NCBI GenBank assembly: GCA_947626555.1
Contig: CANQSP010000008.1
Coordinates: forward strand, 1 to 42,521
Direction of reading: 5' to 3'
Length of the DNA: 42,521 nucleotides
Source of the DNA: an uncultured Clostridia bacterium
Lineage (GTDB): Bacteria; Bacillota; Clostridia; TANB77; CAG-508
Made by a program: the position numbers and the translations under genes. Of this stretch, positions 8,896-17,257 are shown one piece after another (position 1 is the first letter of the stretch; each line of letters starts with the position of its first letter). A model generated the notes under the pieces. That model searched no databases. It saw nothing but the letters and a program-made list of their open reading frames with translations, and had not been told where the DNA came from.

Positions 8896-8999
8896 TTTAC
8901 AAATAGAGAGATTATGCACTTTATTGTTTCCAAACTAATTTTGTATTAAGTAATACGAAAAATGTAAATCTAATATAATTTGTTTTAAAATGCAAAAAG

Positions 9000-9037
9000 A
9001 AAAAGGAATTTTGAAATTTCAAAGTTCCTTTTTCTTT
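9000..9037. terminator. Bidirectional terminator between convergent genes
   Basis: AAAAAGGAA (9000-9008) pairs with TTCCTTTTT (9025-9033), with further TTTGA/TTCAAA pairing inside. A-rich and T-rich flanks on either side let it serve both trhP (+) and the DUF368 gene (-). Confidence 0.8.
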
Positions 9038-9039
9038 TA

Positions 9040-9822
9040 TCATTTCTCTAATTTCAAAGCTGTGTAAAAGCCTAGTGTAAAAAGAAGTAAAGAAAAAAGT
9101 GAAAAAGAAGAAGGAAGTAATACAAAGACACTACCTAATACAAAACCAATAATGGCATAATATGTTTGAGCAGAATAATGATTTAGCAAAAATCGAATTA
9201 GAATTAAAAAGAAAATGCAACCACATAAAACTCCAAGTCCAATTGGGATTAAAACAGGTAAATATAAGGTAGAAATAGATTGCAAATAAATAGTGTAACT
9301 TCCAAAACATAGTAAAATAACAGTACTACTAACGCCTGGAATAATAATGCCACATGACATTGCAAAACCACAAAACCATAAAAATAGGAAGTTGGTATTA
9401 CTAGTTGGAATATCAAAATGCATTTTATTTTCCAATAGAAATAAGATAAATCCAATACCAAAACTTACTAGAGTATAAAATAAAAAGGAAAGACGAAATT
9501 TTTTCTTTCCATTAGCTTCTTTAAATAAGGCAGGAATATTACCTAATATAAATCCAAGAAATAACAGTTTACACTCTGACTCATAATGCAAATATACATA
9601 ATTTAGCAAATTACCAAACAAGAAAAATCCAATTGCAACACCTATAATGATTGGTAATAGAAAAGTAACATTTTTCTTAAAATCGTGAAAAAGATCTAAT
9701 ACACTATTTACTAATTTTTCGTATATACCAAAAATAACACAAAGTACACCACTACTAATTCCAGGAAGAATTGCACCTGCACCTATGGCAATTCCTTTAA
9801 AAATGTCAAGTAAAAATTTCAT
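9040..9822 (-). CDS. DUF368 polytopic membrane protein, probable undecaprenyl-phosphate translocase
   Basis: A 260-residue membrane protein with about eight predicted transmembrane segments. The N-terminal FKGIAIGAGAILPGISSGVL and the internal GFAMSCGIIIPGVSSTVIL are the duplicated PG(I/V)SS motifs of the DUF368 family. Some DUF368 proteins have been shown to flip undecaprenyl phosphate back across the membrane for reuse in cell-wall synthesis, so that role is inferred here. The start is ATG with GAGGT upstream. It lies 54 bases downstream of tspO on the same strand and may be cotranscribed with it. Confidence 0.88.
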   Translation of the reverse strand: MKFLLDIFKGIAIGAGAILPGISSGVLCVIFGIYEKLVNSVLDLFHDFKKNVTFLLPIIIGVAIGFFLFGNLLNYVYLHYESECKLLFLGFILGNIPALFKEANGKKKFRLSFLFYTLVSFGIGFILFLLENKMHFDIPTSNTNFLFLWFCGFAMSCGIIIPGVSSTVILLCFGSYTIYLQSISTLYLPVLIPIGLGVLCGCIFFLILIRFLLNHYSAQTYYAIIGFVLGSVFVLLPSSFSLFSLLLFTLGFYTALKLEK

Positions 9823-9876
9823 ATATATACCTCGTCTCTATTGACTTTAAAATGCTAGCGTTTTAATATATTACAT

Positions 9877-10329
9877 TTATCCATTAAGTAAGAAAATAAA
9901 CAGATTTAAATATGTAGCAAATAGTGTCCATAATAAATATGGAATTTGTAATAAACCAGAAATTTTATTTTTGAAATAAAATTTTATTATCATTATTGCA
10001 ATTAATATGAGTAAGAATAAAATCCATAAAAAAGCAAAGAATCTCCATTTAAATACAAAAAATATTATAGGCCATAGGGCATTTACAATTAGCTGAAGAT
10101 AATAAATGGAATTAATTTTAGAAGAGACTAATGAATTAGCACTTAATATACCATATGATATACCCATTAGTATATAAAGTATAGTCCAAACGATAGGAAA
10201 AATTATACTAGGTGGTGCTAAAAATGGTTTTTGTAGAAAATTATAGTCAATGAAATTAGATATAATTAAACTAACAATAATACCTGTTAAAACTGGTAAA
10301 AATATAGATTTTATATAAGATTTAAACAC
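9877..10329 (-). CDS. tspO: TspO/MBR family tryptophan-rich sensory protein
   Basis: A 150-residue protein with five hydrophobic segments, the TspO fold. Family motifs are present: LQKPFLAPPSIIFPIVWTIL (the KP...PP..FP.VWT block), LYILMGISYGI, LIVNALWPIIFF, and PYLLWTLFATYLNLFIFLLN. TspO proteins bind porphyrins and related ligands and have been linked to stress responses; the role here is not shown. The start is GTG at 10327-10329 behind a strong AAGGAGG. It is divergent from the 10502 gene, and the 172-base gap must hold both promoters. Confidence 0.9.
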   Translation of the reverse strand: MFKSYIKSIFLPVLTGIIVSLIISNFIDYNFLQKPFLAPPSIIFPIVWTILYILMGISYGILSANSLVSSKINSIYYLQLIVNALWPIIFFVFKWRFFAFLWILFLLILIAIMIIKFYFKNKISGLLQIPYLLWTLFATYLNLFIFLLNG

Positions 10330-10404
10330 GATAAAACCTCCTTTTTACATTCTATGGGTATAAAATGGAAATATTACATATTAATAAAAAAATAAAAAAA
10401 ACTA

Positions 10405-10433
10405 TTTACAAATTTAATACAAAATGGTATTGT
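10405..10433 (+). promoter_or_regulatory. Probable promoter of the 10502 gene
   Basis: TTTACA (10405-10410) and TATTGT (10428-10433) are separated by 17 bases, 69 bases before the start codon. Confidence 0.5.
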
Positions 10434-10501
10434 TAAAGTAGTATATTACAAATTTAGTCGTAAAACGTCAAAGTAATACATATGATAAAGGAGGAAAAAA
10501 T

Positions 10502-11011
10502 ATGGGATTTATAGGAGTTTTAATAATAGTTGGACTTTTTGTAGTTTTTTTAGTTATTGTTATTGCAATTAGTAATCTAAAATATAGAGCTACACAACAT
10601 ATATTAAAAGATACGGGATTAAGCTCTTCAGATATAAATGCAAATGTTATAGGCAGTTTTGAAAAAAAACATTTACAAAAATTTTTAGAAGAGAATCCAA
10701 GTTACACTGAAGAATCAATAAAAGAACTATTAAAGCAATATGTTGTTCAAATGATAAGTAAAAATCCAATTGAAGGTTTTAGTCAACAAGTATCTGAGAA
10801 AATACAAAATGATTCTAAACTAGAAAAATTACAAAACATGCAATTTAGAAGAGTTAATGTGAGCCGTTATACAGCTCCAAGATTAGGTGCACTTGTAGTT
10901 TATGCAGATAATAGAAATGAATATAATATTTATTTGAATTGCAGTTTAGTAAACGGAAAAGTTCAATTAGATCAATATACGATTTCTAAAGGTGCTGTTG
11001 TAGGATTCTAA
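10502..11011 (+). CDS. Single-pass membrane protein of unknown function
   Basis: A 169-residue protein with one strong N-terminal transmembrane segment (about residues 3-24, rich in Val, Ile, Leu and Phe) and a soluble part. The soluble part begins with a helical region (SSSDINANVIGSFEKKHLQK; EESIKELLKQYVVQM). It ends in a strand-rich stretch (RRVNVSRYTAPRLGALVVY, EYNIYLNCSLVNGKVQLDQY). The layout resembles a membrane-tethered NTF2/Tim44-like domain, but the resemblance is only of pattern. AAAGGAGG precedes the start. It lies 74 bases upstream of a DUF4870 gene. Confidence 0.6.
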   Translation: MGFIGVLIIVGLFVVFLVIVIAISNLKYRATQHILKDTGLSSSDINANVIGSFEKKHLQKFLEENPSYTEESIKELLKQYVVQMISKNPIEGFSQQVSEKIQNDSKLEKLQNMQFRRVNVSRYTAPRLGALVVYADNRNEYNIYLNCSLVNGKVQLDQYTISKGAVVGF

Positions 11012-11085
11012 AAAAGTTTATTAATTATATAGAAAAATCTATATAATTGGTATATTATAATTTTGGAGATAGGAGGAGACAAAAG

Positions 11086-11412
11086 ATGAGTGAAAAAGGT
11101 AAATCAATAATAGCATGGGTATTTGGCTGGATAGGAGGATTAATAGTACTATTTGCACTTAAGGATAATTCTAGAAATACAAAAATTCATGCAGCACAAT
11201 CAATAGTTTTTAGTGTGGCATATTTTGTAATAAGCTTGATATACAATTTAATTCCTATATGGATACCATTCTTTAGTTCAGCATTATCTATAATTTACCT
11301 TGTTGGTGTAATTATGGGAATAGTTAAAGCAGCAAAAGAAGATGAAAATCCAGAATTACCAGTTATAGGTGGACTTGCAAAGTCTATATTTGGTAAAAAA
11401 ATTGAGGAATAA
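11086..11412 (+). CDS. DUF4870-like small membrane protein
   Basis: A 108-residue protein with three hydrophobic segments. The pattern AWVFGWIGGLIVLFALKDNS, then KIHAAQSIVFSVAYFVIS, then IIYLVGVIMGIVKAAK fits the DUF4870/Tic20-like family of small integral membrane proteins. Their H-A-x-Q motif lies between the first and second segments. No function is established. The ATG at 11086 follows AGGAGG by eight bases; an upstream in-frame ATG (11047) has no binding site. A terminator follows. Confidence 0.75.
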   Translation: MSEKGKSIIAWVFGWIGGLIVLFALKDNSRNTKIHAAQSIVFSVAYFVISLIYNLIPIWIPFFSSALSIIYLVGVIMGIVKAAKEDENPELPVIGGLAKSIFGKKIEE

Positions 11413-11435
11413 TACAAAAACTGTTTGAATAAAAG

Positions 11436-11472
11436 TCCTTTTAGAATTATTTATTTTAAAAGGATTTTTTTT
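11436..11472 (+). terminator. Terminator after the DUF4870 gene
   Basis: TCCTTTTA (11436-11443) pairs with TAAAAGGA (11457-11464), followed by nine T. Confidence 0.85.
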
Positions 11473-11559
11473 TATGTAATAAAAAATGATAGATAGTCAG
11501 GCACGAAAAAAAATATATACACATATAATTTGATATAGTGAAATTTTGGAGGTATATAG

Positions 11560-12258
11560 ATGTTTGACATTTCAATATCAGGTTTTTTAGTATTTTTACA
11601 TTCAGCAGTTTTGGTGGTAGGATATATATCAAGTAATAATTTGTTCCCTGAACCGTTGTCACCAAAAGAAGAAGAAATGTATATAGAAAACTTAGAAAGA
11701 GGAGATGAAGAAGCAAGAAATGTACTAATAGAAAGAAACTTAAGATTAGTTGCGCATATCTGTAAAAAATATACTTCGACTAAAGTGGAACAAGATGATT
11801 TAATTTCTATTGGAACGATAGGTTTAATAAAAGGAATAAATAGTTTCAAAGTAGATAAAAAAGTAAGACTTTCAACATATGTTTCAAGATGCATAGAAAA
11901 TGAGATTTTAATGTATCTACGTTCAACTAAAAAAATAGGAGCAGAGGTTTCATTAGAGGACCCAATAGGCAAGGATAAAGATGATAATGTTGTAACATTG
12001 CAAGATGTGTTGGAAAACAATGAAAGAAATATAGAAGATGAAGTAGATTTAAAAGTGAAAATAAAGCAATTATATAAAAATATAAAAAAAGTTTTAAAAA
12101 ATAGAGAGAAAGATATAATTGAAATGCGATTTGGGCTAGATGGTAAAAAGCCAAAAACTCAAAATGAAATTGCAAAAATGTTTGGAATTTCGCGTTCATA
12201 TGTTTCGAGAATAGAAACAAAGGCTATAGGAAAATTAGCTAAAGAGATAAAAGAATAA
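11560..12258 (+). CDS. sigK: RNA polymerase sporulation sigma factor sigma-K (pro-form)
   Basis: Sigma-K drives late mother-cell transcription (coat, cortex, spore release). This 232-residue protein has a hydrophobic N-terminal pro-sequence (about residues 5-25) that normally keeps it inactive until SpoIVFB cuts it. Next come EARNVLIERNLRLVAHICKK (region 2.1), DLISIGTIGLIKGINSF (2.2), RLSTYVSRCIENEILMYLRS (2.3-2.4) and a C-terminal helix-turn-helix, QNEIAKMFGISRSYVSRIE (4.2). The gene is intact, with no skin-type prophage interruption. The start follows TTTGGAGG. It has terminators on both sides, so it is monocistronic. SpoIVB, which triggers pro-sigma-K processing, is encoded at 37027-38304. 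Confidence 0.95.
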   Translation: MFDISISGFLVFLHSAVLVVGYISSNNLFPEPLSPKEEEMYIENLERGDEEARNVLIERNLRLVAHICKKYTSTKVEQDDLISIGTIGLIKGINSFKVDKKVRLSTYVSRCIENEILMYLRSTKKIGAEVSLEDPIGKDKDDNVVTLQDVLENNERNIEDEVDLKVKIKQLYKNIKKVLKNREKDIIEMRFGLDGKKPKTQNEIAKMFGISRSYVSRIETKAIGKLAKEIKE

Positions 12259-12269
12259 TAAATTAGGTA

Positions 12270-12313
12270 CTCATAATTATTATTATTTTTATAAAATAGT
12301 TATGAGCTTTTTT
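12270..12313 (+). terminator. Terminator after sigK
   Basis: CTCATAA (12270-12276) pairs with TTATGAG (12300-12306) around an AT-only loop. The stem is followed by C and six T. Confidence 0.75.
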
Positions 12314-12383
12314 ATATATGTAATAAAATCATAAAAAATATGCTCTAAAATATAGAAAATTTCAAAAAATTGTAAATATTTCC

Positions 12384-12412
12384 TTGCTATTTTTTGGATA
12401 TTATTGTATTAT
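12384..12412 (+). promoter_or_regulatory. Probable promoter of the 12456-18401 gene run
   Basis: TTGCTA (12384-12389) and TATTAT (12407-12412) are separated by exactly 17 bases, 43 bases before the first start codon. Confidence 0.6.
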
Positions 12413-12455
12413 ATTATAAGTATAAATTGTATATAACTGAAAGGAGCAATAGTCG

Positions 12456-12881
12456 ATGAAAAAGGCAGTTGTAGTAATAATAGCAGTATTTTGTATGCTG
12501 GTAAGTACAGTAGTCTTAGCGTCAAACACAACGTCAAATAACGTAGAGAATACGGATGTTAATGAAAGGGATACTTCAATAAGCCAGTTAGTTCAATTAA
12601 AAGAAAAAGAGGAAAAATCTTTGGAAGATTATAAAAAGGCTTATGGATCTGATGCATATGGGTTTACAGCATATTTATTAAATAAAATACAAATTTATAG
12701 TATACCTTTTTGTTTTGTAGGAATCGCAATTAGTGCAATTTATCAGTACGTCTTAGGTATAAGAAAAATGGATGTTAGAGACAAAGGTTTTCTTGTTATG
12801 ATATCAATTGTAACACTATTTGTTATTGCACAATTATTACCATTAATTTTTGCAATAGTAGTAAGAGGTTGGGGGGATTAA
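12456..12881 (+). CDS. Small secreted/membrane protein with signal peptide and two C-terminal membrane segments
   Basis: A 141-residue protein. Residues 1-23 are a signal peptide (Lys-Lys, then a Val/Ile/Leu core ending VVLAS). A polar Ser/Asn/Glu-rich stretch follows (about 24-65), then two hydrophobic segments (about 76-98 and 108-134) joined by a short basic loop (GIRKMDVRDKG). This topology recalls VirB2/TrbC pilin precursors of type IV secretion, but there is no sequence motif to confirm that. It ends four bases before the TadZ-like gene and is certainly cotranscribed with it, so a part in the same envelope machine is inferred. The start follows AAAGGAG. Confidence 0.7.
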   Translation: MKKAVVVIIAVFCMLVSTVVLASNTTSNNVENTDVNERDTSISQLVQLKEKEEKSLEDYKKAYGSDAYGFTAYLLNKIQIYSIPFCFVGIAISAIYQYVLGIRKMDVRDKGFLVMISIVTLFVIAQLLPLIFAIVVRGWGD

Positions 12882-12885
12882 ACAA

Positions 12886-15800
12886 ATGAAAGTTTTATTT
12901 GCAGTTAGCAATGAATCTATATCAGATGCTATAGTTAAAAAGTATCAGCAAATGTATAAGGAGATAATATCTAGTAAAAATGTTTACTATTTTAATGCTA
13001 TTATAAAGGAGTTACAGAAAGATAAGTCTTATGATAGAATAGTAATAAGCGAAGAATTGGAGCCATTCGTTAGTAAAAATTATGATACAATCGATAATTT
13101 CTTATTTGAAAAGTTAGATAGTATAAGTGATGAAGCTTCAAATGGACAAGGAGAAGATATACCAATTATACTTATAACAACTGAGAGAAGAACAAAAGGC
13201 GAAAATATATTAGTTAAGTTATTTGGTATAGGAGTTTATAGTGCATTAATTGGGCAAGATAGAAGTATAGAACAAGTATGTAACCTAATTAATAAACCAA
13301 GAAGCAAAAAAGATGCAAAAATATATTATAAAATTTCTTCAGATGAAGTTGAGTACAAATATGAAAAAGAAGGAAACGTAAGTGAAATAGAGATTCAAAA
13401 TATATTGGCACACTATAAAAAATTAGGAAAAAATGAAGATAAATATGTTGAAAGTTTTAATAGCATTTCAAATCAATATACAGATGCACAATTAAGATTA
13501 ATTATTAAATTTTTGCCACTAAATGTAAAAGCAGTATTGGAAGCTAACTGCCCGAAATATCAACAAGTTGTTGCATATGAAGGTGGAGCAAATGAAAACT
13601 ACAGAAACCCACAATCTAAAATTGCTAAAAAACAAGAAAAGCAGCAAAAAACAGATAAAAGAGCAGAAAAGGCAGGTTTGAAAATTGAATCAATTAAAAG
13701 TGAAAAAAATAATACTATATTAAGCAAACCTGTTATAATTCCATCAGAAGTTACAACTGAAAATGTGAAAAAAGTATCATATAAACAAAGTAATGAAAAA
13801 AGAACAGTAGAAAATCAAATGAATAATATGACTCAAATAGAGGAGCAAGAGAAAATGAATCAAACAAACAAAACAGGTTTTCAAGGTGGACAAGTACAAA
13901 ATTCTCAAATGTCAAGACCAATAAATCAAGGAATGCAAGGGCAAAATCCTCAAATCGGACAAGTAAGTCAAGGAATGCAAGGACAAAACCCTCAAATTAG
14001 GCAAGTAAATCAAGGAATGCAAGGACAAAACCCTCAAGTGAGACAAGTAAATCAAGGAGTACAAGGGCAAAATCATCAAATGACTCAAATAAATCAAGAA
14101 AATCCTCAAATTGGACAAATGAATCAAGGAATGCAAGGACAAAACCCTCAAATTAGGCAAGTAAATCAAGGAATGCAAAATCAAAATCCTCAAATGTCAA
14201 AAACAACAATTCAAGAACAGAAAAATCAAGTTGAGGATATAATTGAAGATATACCTCAAATTGATTCAACACAGGAAATTCATGATATTCAAAATCAGTC
14301 CAAAAGAGGAAGAGGAAGACCTAAGAAGAATCAAAATGAAGTTGGGGTAGACACAAATATTGAAGCGCAACCAAAAAGAGGGAGAGGAAGACCTAAAAAA
14401 GTTCAATTAGAAAATGATATAGAAAATAATATTAATACTGAAACAGAAAATATATTACCTGGTTTTGAAAACTATAATGAAGCCAATGTAAATCAGTATG
14501 AAAATACAGAAAATGAATTACCTGGATTTGAAAGCTATGATGAAAATAATGTAAATCAATATGAAAATGAAGAGGCTAAATTACCAGGTTTTGAAGATAT
14601 ACAAGACAATGAACAATCATATAACGAAGAAGAAAATGTTTTACCAGGATTTAATGATATAGAAGAAAATCAAGATGACGGAATACTTCCTGGGTTTAAT
14701 GATGATTTAGATAATACACCAAAAGATACTAATAATTCAGAGTACAGTAATCAACAAAATAATGAACAATCATATGATTCAACAACACTACCAGGAATTG
14801 AAGATTATAATATGAATTATGAGTTTGAACAAGATAATAATGATGAAGGTATGCTACCTGGATTCGAAAATTATGATGAAAATCAATTTGATAATTTTGG
14901 AATGCAAAATGATAGTATGCCATCAGGAATAGATAATAATATTAATGGTCAAAATTTGAATAATACACAAAATTATAATAACATAAATCAAAATAATGTA
15001 GAGCAAGAAACAAATAATGTAAATTCAAGTTATAATGAAAATCAAAATTATAGTTATAATAATGAAACAGAATTTAATAATATGAATCAAGGCTATAATG
15101 ATTTTCAAGAATCTAACAACGTTGCACAAGCTTATAACACTAATACGAATTATAATACTAATGGCTCAAATTTCAAAATGAATACGAATGAAGAACAAAT
15201 AACAACGCAAAATACAGTAAACAGTGCTAGTACGGAATCTTTAATAAGTGGAGACAAAAAAATAGTAGGATTTGTAGGAACATCTAAGAATGGAACATCA
15301 TTTATTGTTGACAATTTAGCTCAAATGTTATCAAGGCAAGGTATAAAAATGGCAATATTAGATTTGACAAAAAATAAAAATGCATACTATATTTATACGA
15401 AGAATGAAGAACAATTAAGAAAAACAGCAATGAATTGTATGAAAAAATTAGAGCAAGGTATTACAGAAGGAATAAAAGTAAATCCTAAATTAGATGTATA
15501 TACGTCTGTACCAGGAGAAGAAGAGGAGTTAAATATAGATAATATTATAAATACTCTAATGAATGCATATTCACTAATTTTAGTGGATTGTGACTTTAAA
15601 TCTGACTATAGATATATAGCTAAATTACAAGAACTTTATTTAGTACAAAGTATGGATGTACTTACAATTCAACCACTTACAGCTTATTTAAGAGATTTAA
15701 AAGCAAAAGGAGTATTAGATCAAAGTAAATTAAGAATAGTAATTAACAAATATATAAGAGTAAGAAGTTTAACAGAAAAAACAATTATTGGAGGAATGGC

Positions 15801-16122
15801 ATTCTACAATGATCCAGCAATGTCATTTATGACAGAATTATTTAATAGAGAAACTATAAAATACACTGTAATTCCTTTTGATATGCAAGCATATTCAAAA
15901 TATTTAGAGGGATTAGTAAACTGTGAAATTTCTACAGATGGATATTCAAAAGAAATAATTACTGAATTAAGAAAACTTGCAAATATGGTATATCCAATGG
16001 TAACAAGTGGAGTTAAATATGATAAGATAAACAAAAAACAAAAAAGTCAATATGGACAATATGAAAAAGGATTTTCGCCACAAATGAATGATACATTAAG
16101 TAGAATGAAAAGTAATCAATAG
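12886..16122 (+). CDS. Large TadZ/CpaE-like protein: receiver-like N-domain, repeat linker with AT-hooks, MinD-like C-domain
   Basis: 1078 residues. About 1-165 resemble a receiver domain (MKVLFAVSNES, DRIVISEELEP, IPIILITTERR). A disordered middle follows. It has a 14-residue Gln/Asn repeat (NQGMQGQNPQIRQV, six full and one short copy), two AT-hook-like KRGRGRPKK motifs (473-481, 497-505), and seven LPGF/LPGI motifs in acidic Asn-rich spacers (524-660). The C-terminal part (about 785-1060) has the MinD/ParA/TadZ fold pattern: IVGFVGTSKNGTSF, MAILDLTKN, YSLILVDCDFK, and RIVINKYI. The P-loop (798-805) lacks the catalytic lysine of GKT. Receiver plus MinD is the TadZ/CpaE layout; TadZ positions Tad pilus machinery at the pole. 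The long linker and AT-hooks are unusual. Confidence 0.8.
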   Translation: MKVLFAVSNESISDAIVKKYQQMYKEIISSKNVYYFNAIIKELQKDKSYDRIVISEELEPFVSKNYDTIDNFLFEKLDSISDEASNGQGEDIPIILITTERRTKGENILVKLFGIGVYSALIGQDRSIEQVCNLINKPRSKKDAKIYYKISSDEVEYKYEKEGNVSEIEIQNILAHYKKLGKNEDKYVESFNSISNQYTDAQLRLIIKFLPLNVKAVLEANCPKYQQVVAYEGGANENYRNPQSKIAKKQEKQQKTDKRAEKAGLKIESIKSEKNNTILSKPVIIPSEVTTENVKKVSYKQSNEKRTVENQMNNMTQIEEQEKMNQTNKTGFQGGQVQNSQMSRPINQGMQGQNPQIGQVSQGMQGQNPQIRQVNQGMQGQNPQVRQVNQGVQGQNHQMTQINQENPQIGQMNQGMQGQNPQIRQVNQGMQNQNPQMSKTTIQEQKNQVEDIIEDIPQIDSTQEIHDIQNQSKRGRGRPKKNQNEVGVDTNIEAQPKRGRGRPKKVQLENDIENNINTETENILPGFENYNEANVNQYENTENELPGFESYDENNVNQYENEEAKLPGFEDIQDNEQSYNEEENVLPGFNDIEENQDDGILPGFNDDLDNTPKDTNNSEYSNQQNNEQSYDSTTLPGIEDYNMNYEFEQDNNDEGMLPGFENYDENQFDNFGMQNDSMPSGIDNNINGQNLNNTQNYNNINQNNVEQETNNVNSSYNENQNYSYNNETEFNNMNQGYNDFQESNNVAQAYNTNTNYNTNGSNFKMNTNEEQITTQNTVNSASTESLISGDKKIVGFVGTSKNGTSFIVDNLAQMLSRQGIKMAILDLTKNKNAYYIYTKNEEQLRKTAMNCMKKLEQGITEGIKVNPKLDVYTSVPGEEEELNIDNIINTLMNAYSLILVDCDFKSDYRYIAKLQELYLVQSMDVLTIQPLTAYLRDLKAKGVLDQSKLRIVINKYIRVRSLTEKTIIGGMAFYNDPAMSFMTELFNRETIKYTVIPFDMQAYSKYLEGLVNCEISTDGYSKEIITELRKLANMVYPMVTSGVKYDKINKKQKSQYGQYEKGFSPQMNDTLSRMKSNQ
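13924..14205 (+). repeat. In-frame 42-bp tandem repeat (14-residue units)
   Basis: Units start at 13924, 13966, 14008, 14050, 14092 (30 bp, shortened), 14122 and 14164. They encode NQGMQGQNPQIRQV and variants. Units 2 and 6 are nearly identical at DNA level, which points to recent unequal recombination or slippage. Confidence 0.9.
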
Positions 16123-16147
16123 AAGTATAAGAAAGGGAGGAAACATT

Positions 16148-17245
16148 TTGATAATAGCTGTAATAATACTATTAGTAATAATAATTGGCTTTTTGATGCT
16201 ATATAATATGTCCGTTTATAAAAAAATTGATGTATATAAAAATGTTAACCAAAAAATAACAAGTTTAAATGTATTACAAGACTTTATGAATGAAATTGGT
16301 GAAGAAAAGTCAGCAGATGAAAAAGTAAAAAGACTAAATGAAATACTAATAGAAAAATATGATATAAAATATTCTACTATAGTAGTGTATACTGGGACAG
16401 AATATAAAATAAAAGCAACGAATGTAGATCAAAAGCATTGGGATGCTTTAAAAAGTCTTCATAAAGAAGAAATATTTAAAGACAGTATACAAACAGCTAC
16501 GCCTAAATATATAACAGTAGAAAAAGAAGGAGAAAGACTACCTTATCAAAAATTAGAATTTGGTAGAGCAAAATCAGCAATGTTTTTCCCTTTGTATATA
16601 GATAATATATATATTGGATATTGGATTATTGAAAGTGGAATACCGCATGATTTTGATAATGTAGATACAACTATATTAGAAGTTGTAAAAAATAATATAA
16701 TTTCAGCATTAAGAACTATAGAAAAACAAGGTGTTGTTGAAAATATAGTAAGAACAGATGAGTTTACAGGTCTAAAATCAGAAGAATATTTATATTCGGA
16801 GGGAAAGAGAAAGATAGATTTGTATACAACATCGGCGATATGTATGTTTAAAATAACAAATATTGTGGATATAAACGAAAATATAGGTAGACATACTGGA
16901 AATAAAATGATAACTCAGATAAGTAATTTAATAAAGAATAGTATATCTGATGAATATATTTTTGTAAGATATATGGGACCAAAATTTGTAATAGCATTTT
17001 CAGGAGTGGAAGTAAATGGTGTAACAGATTTTATGAATGATATTAAACAAAAAATAGAATCAATGAGAATTCCAGCAGATGAAAGAGATTTGTATGAAGA
17101 TGATGAGGAAGATTTGGTGGCAATTCCACAAATAAATGTTGTTATTACTAAATATTATAAAGGAACACAAATAGAAGGTGTAACAAAAAAATTAGAAGAG
17201 TATTTGGATAGTGCAACTAATGAAAATACAATAAATTACATTTAA
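16148..17245 (+). CDS. Membrane-anchored GAF-like protein with degenerate GGDEF domain
   Basis: 365 residues. An N-terminal transmembrane segment (about 2-20) precedes a GAF-like sensor region (about 40-200; SAMFFPLYIDNIYIGYWIIE is typical). The C-terminal domain has GGDEF topology (DEFTGLKSEEYL; RHTGNKMITQISNLIKNSI), but the signature reads RYMGPKFVIAF, with MGPKF in place of GGDEF. Catalysis of cyclic-di-GMP synthesis is therefore unlikely, and a GTP- or protein-binding scaffold role is more plausible. The start is TTG behind AAGGGAGG. It lies 25 bases after the TadZ-like gene and 12 bases before ireB, so it is in one transcription unit with both. Confidence 0.75.
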   Translation: MIIAVIILLVIIIGFLMLYNMSVYKKIDVYKNVNQKITSLNVLQDFMNEIGEEKSADEKVKRLNEILIEKYDIKYSTIVVYTGTEYKIKATNVDQKHWDALKSLHKEEIFKDSIQTATPKYITVEKEGERLPYQKLEFGRAKSAMFFPLYIDNIYIGYWIIESGIPHDFDNVDTTILEVVKNNIISALRTIEKQGVVENIVRTDEFTGLKSEEYLYSEGKRKIDLYTTSAICMFKITNIVDINENIGRHTGNKMITQISNLIKNSISDEYIFVRYMGPKFVIAFSGVEVNGVTDFMNDIKQKIESMRIPADERDLYEDDEEDLVAIPQINVVITKYYKGTQIEGVTKKLEEYLDSATNENTINYI

Positions 17246-17257
17246 AGGAGGTATACT

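Noticed and set aside
11500..11530. Sigma-E type promoter upstream of sigK
   Set aside because: CATATAAT (11522-11529) resembles a sigma-E -10, but I could not find a convincing -35 at the right distance in this A-rich stretch.
13912..14193. Minus-strand open frame through the Gln-rich repeat
   Set aside because: It is a mirror of the repeated coding sequence, with Leu/His/Ser-rich low complexity and no binding site.
13924..14205. Regular 42-bp repeats that might suggest a CRISPR array
   Set aside because: Units are contiguous with no unique spacers and keep the reading frame of the surrounding gene; they are protein-coding tandem repeats.
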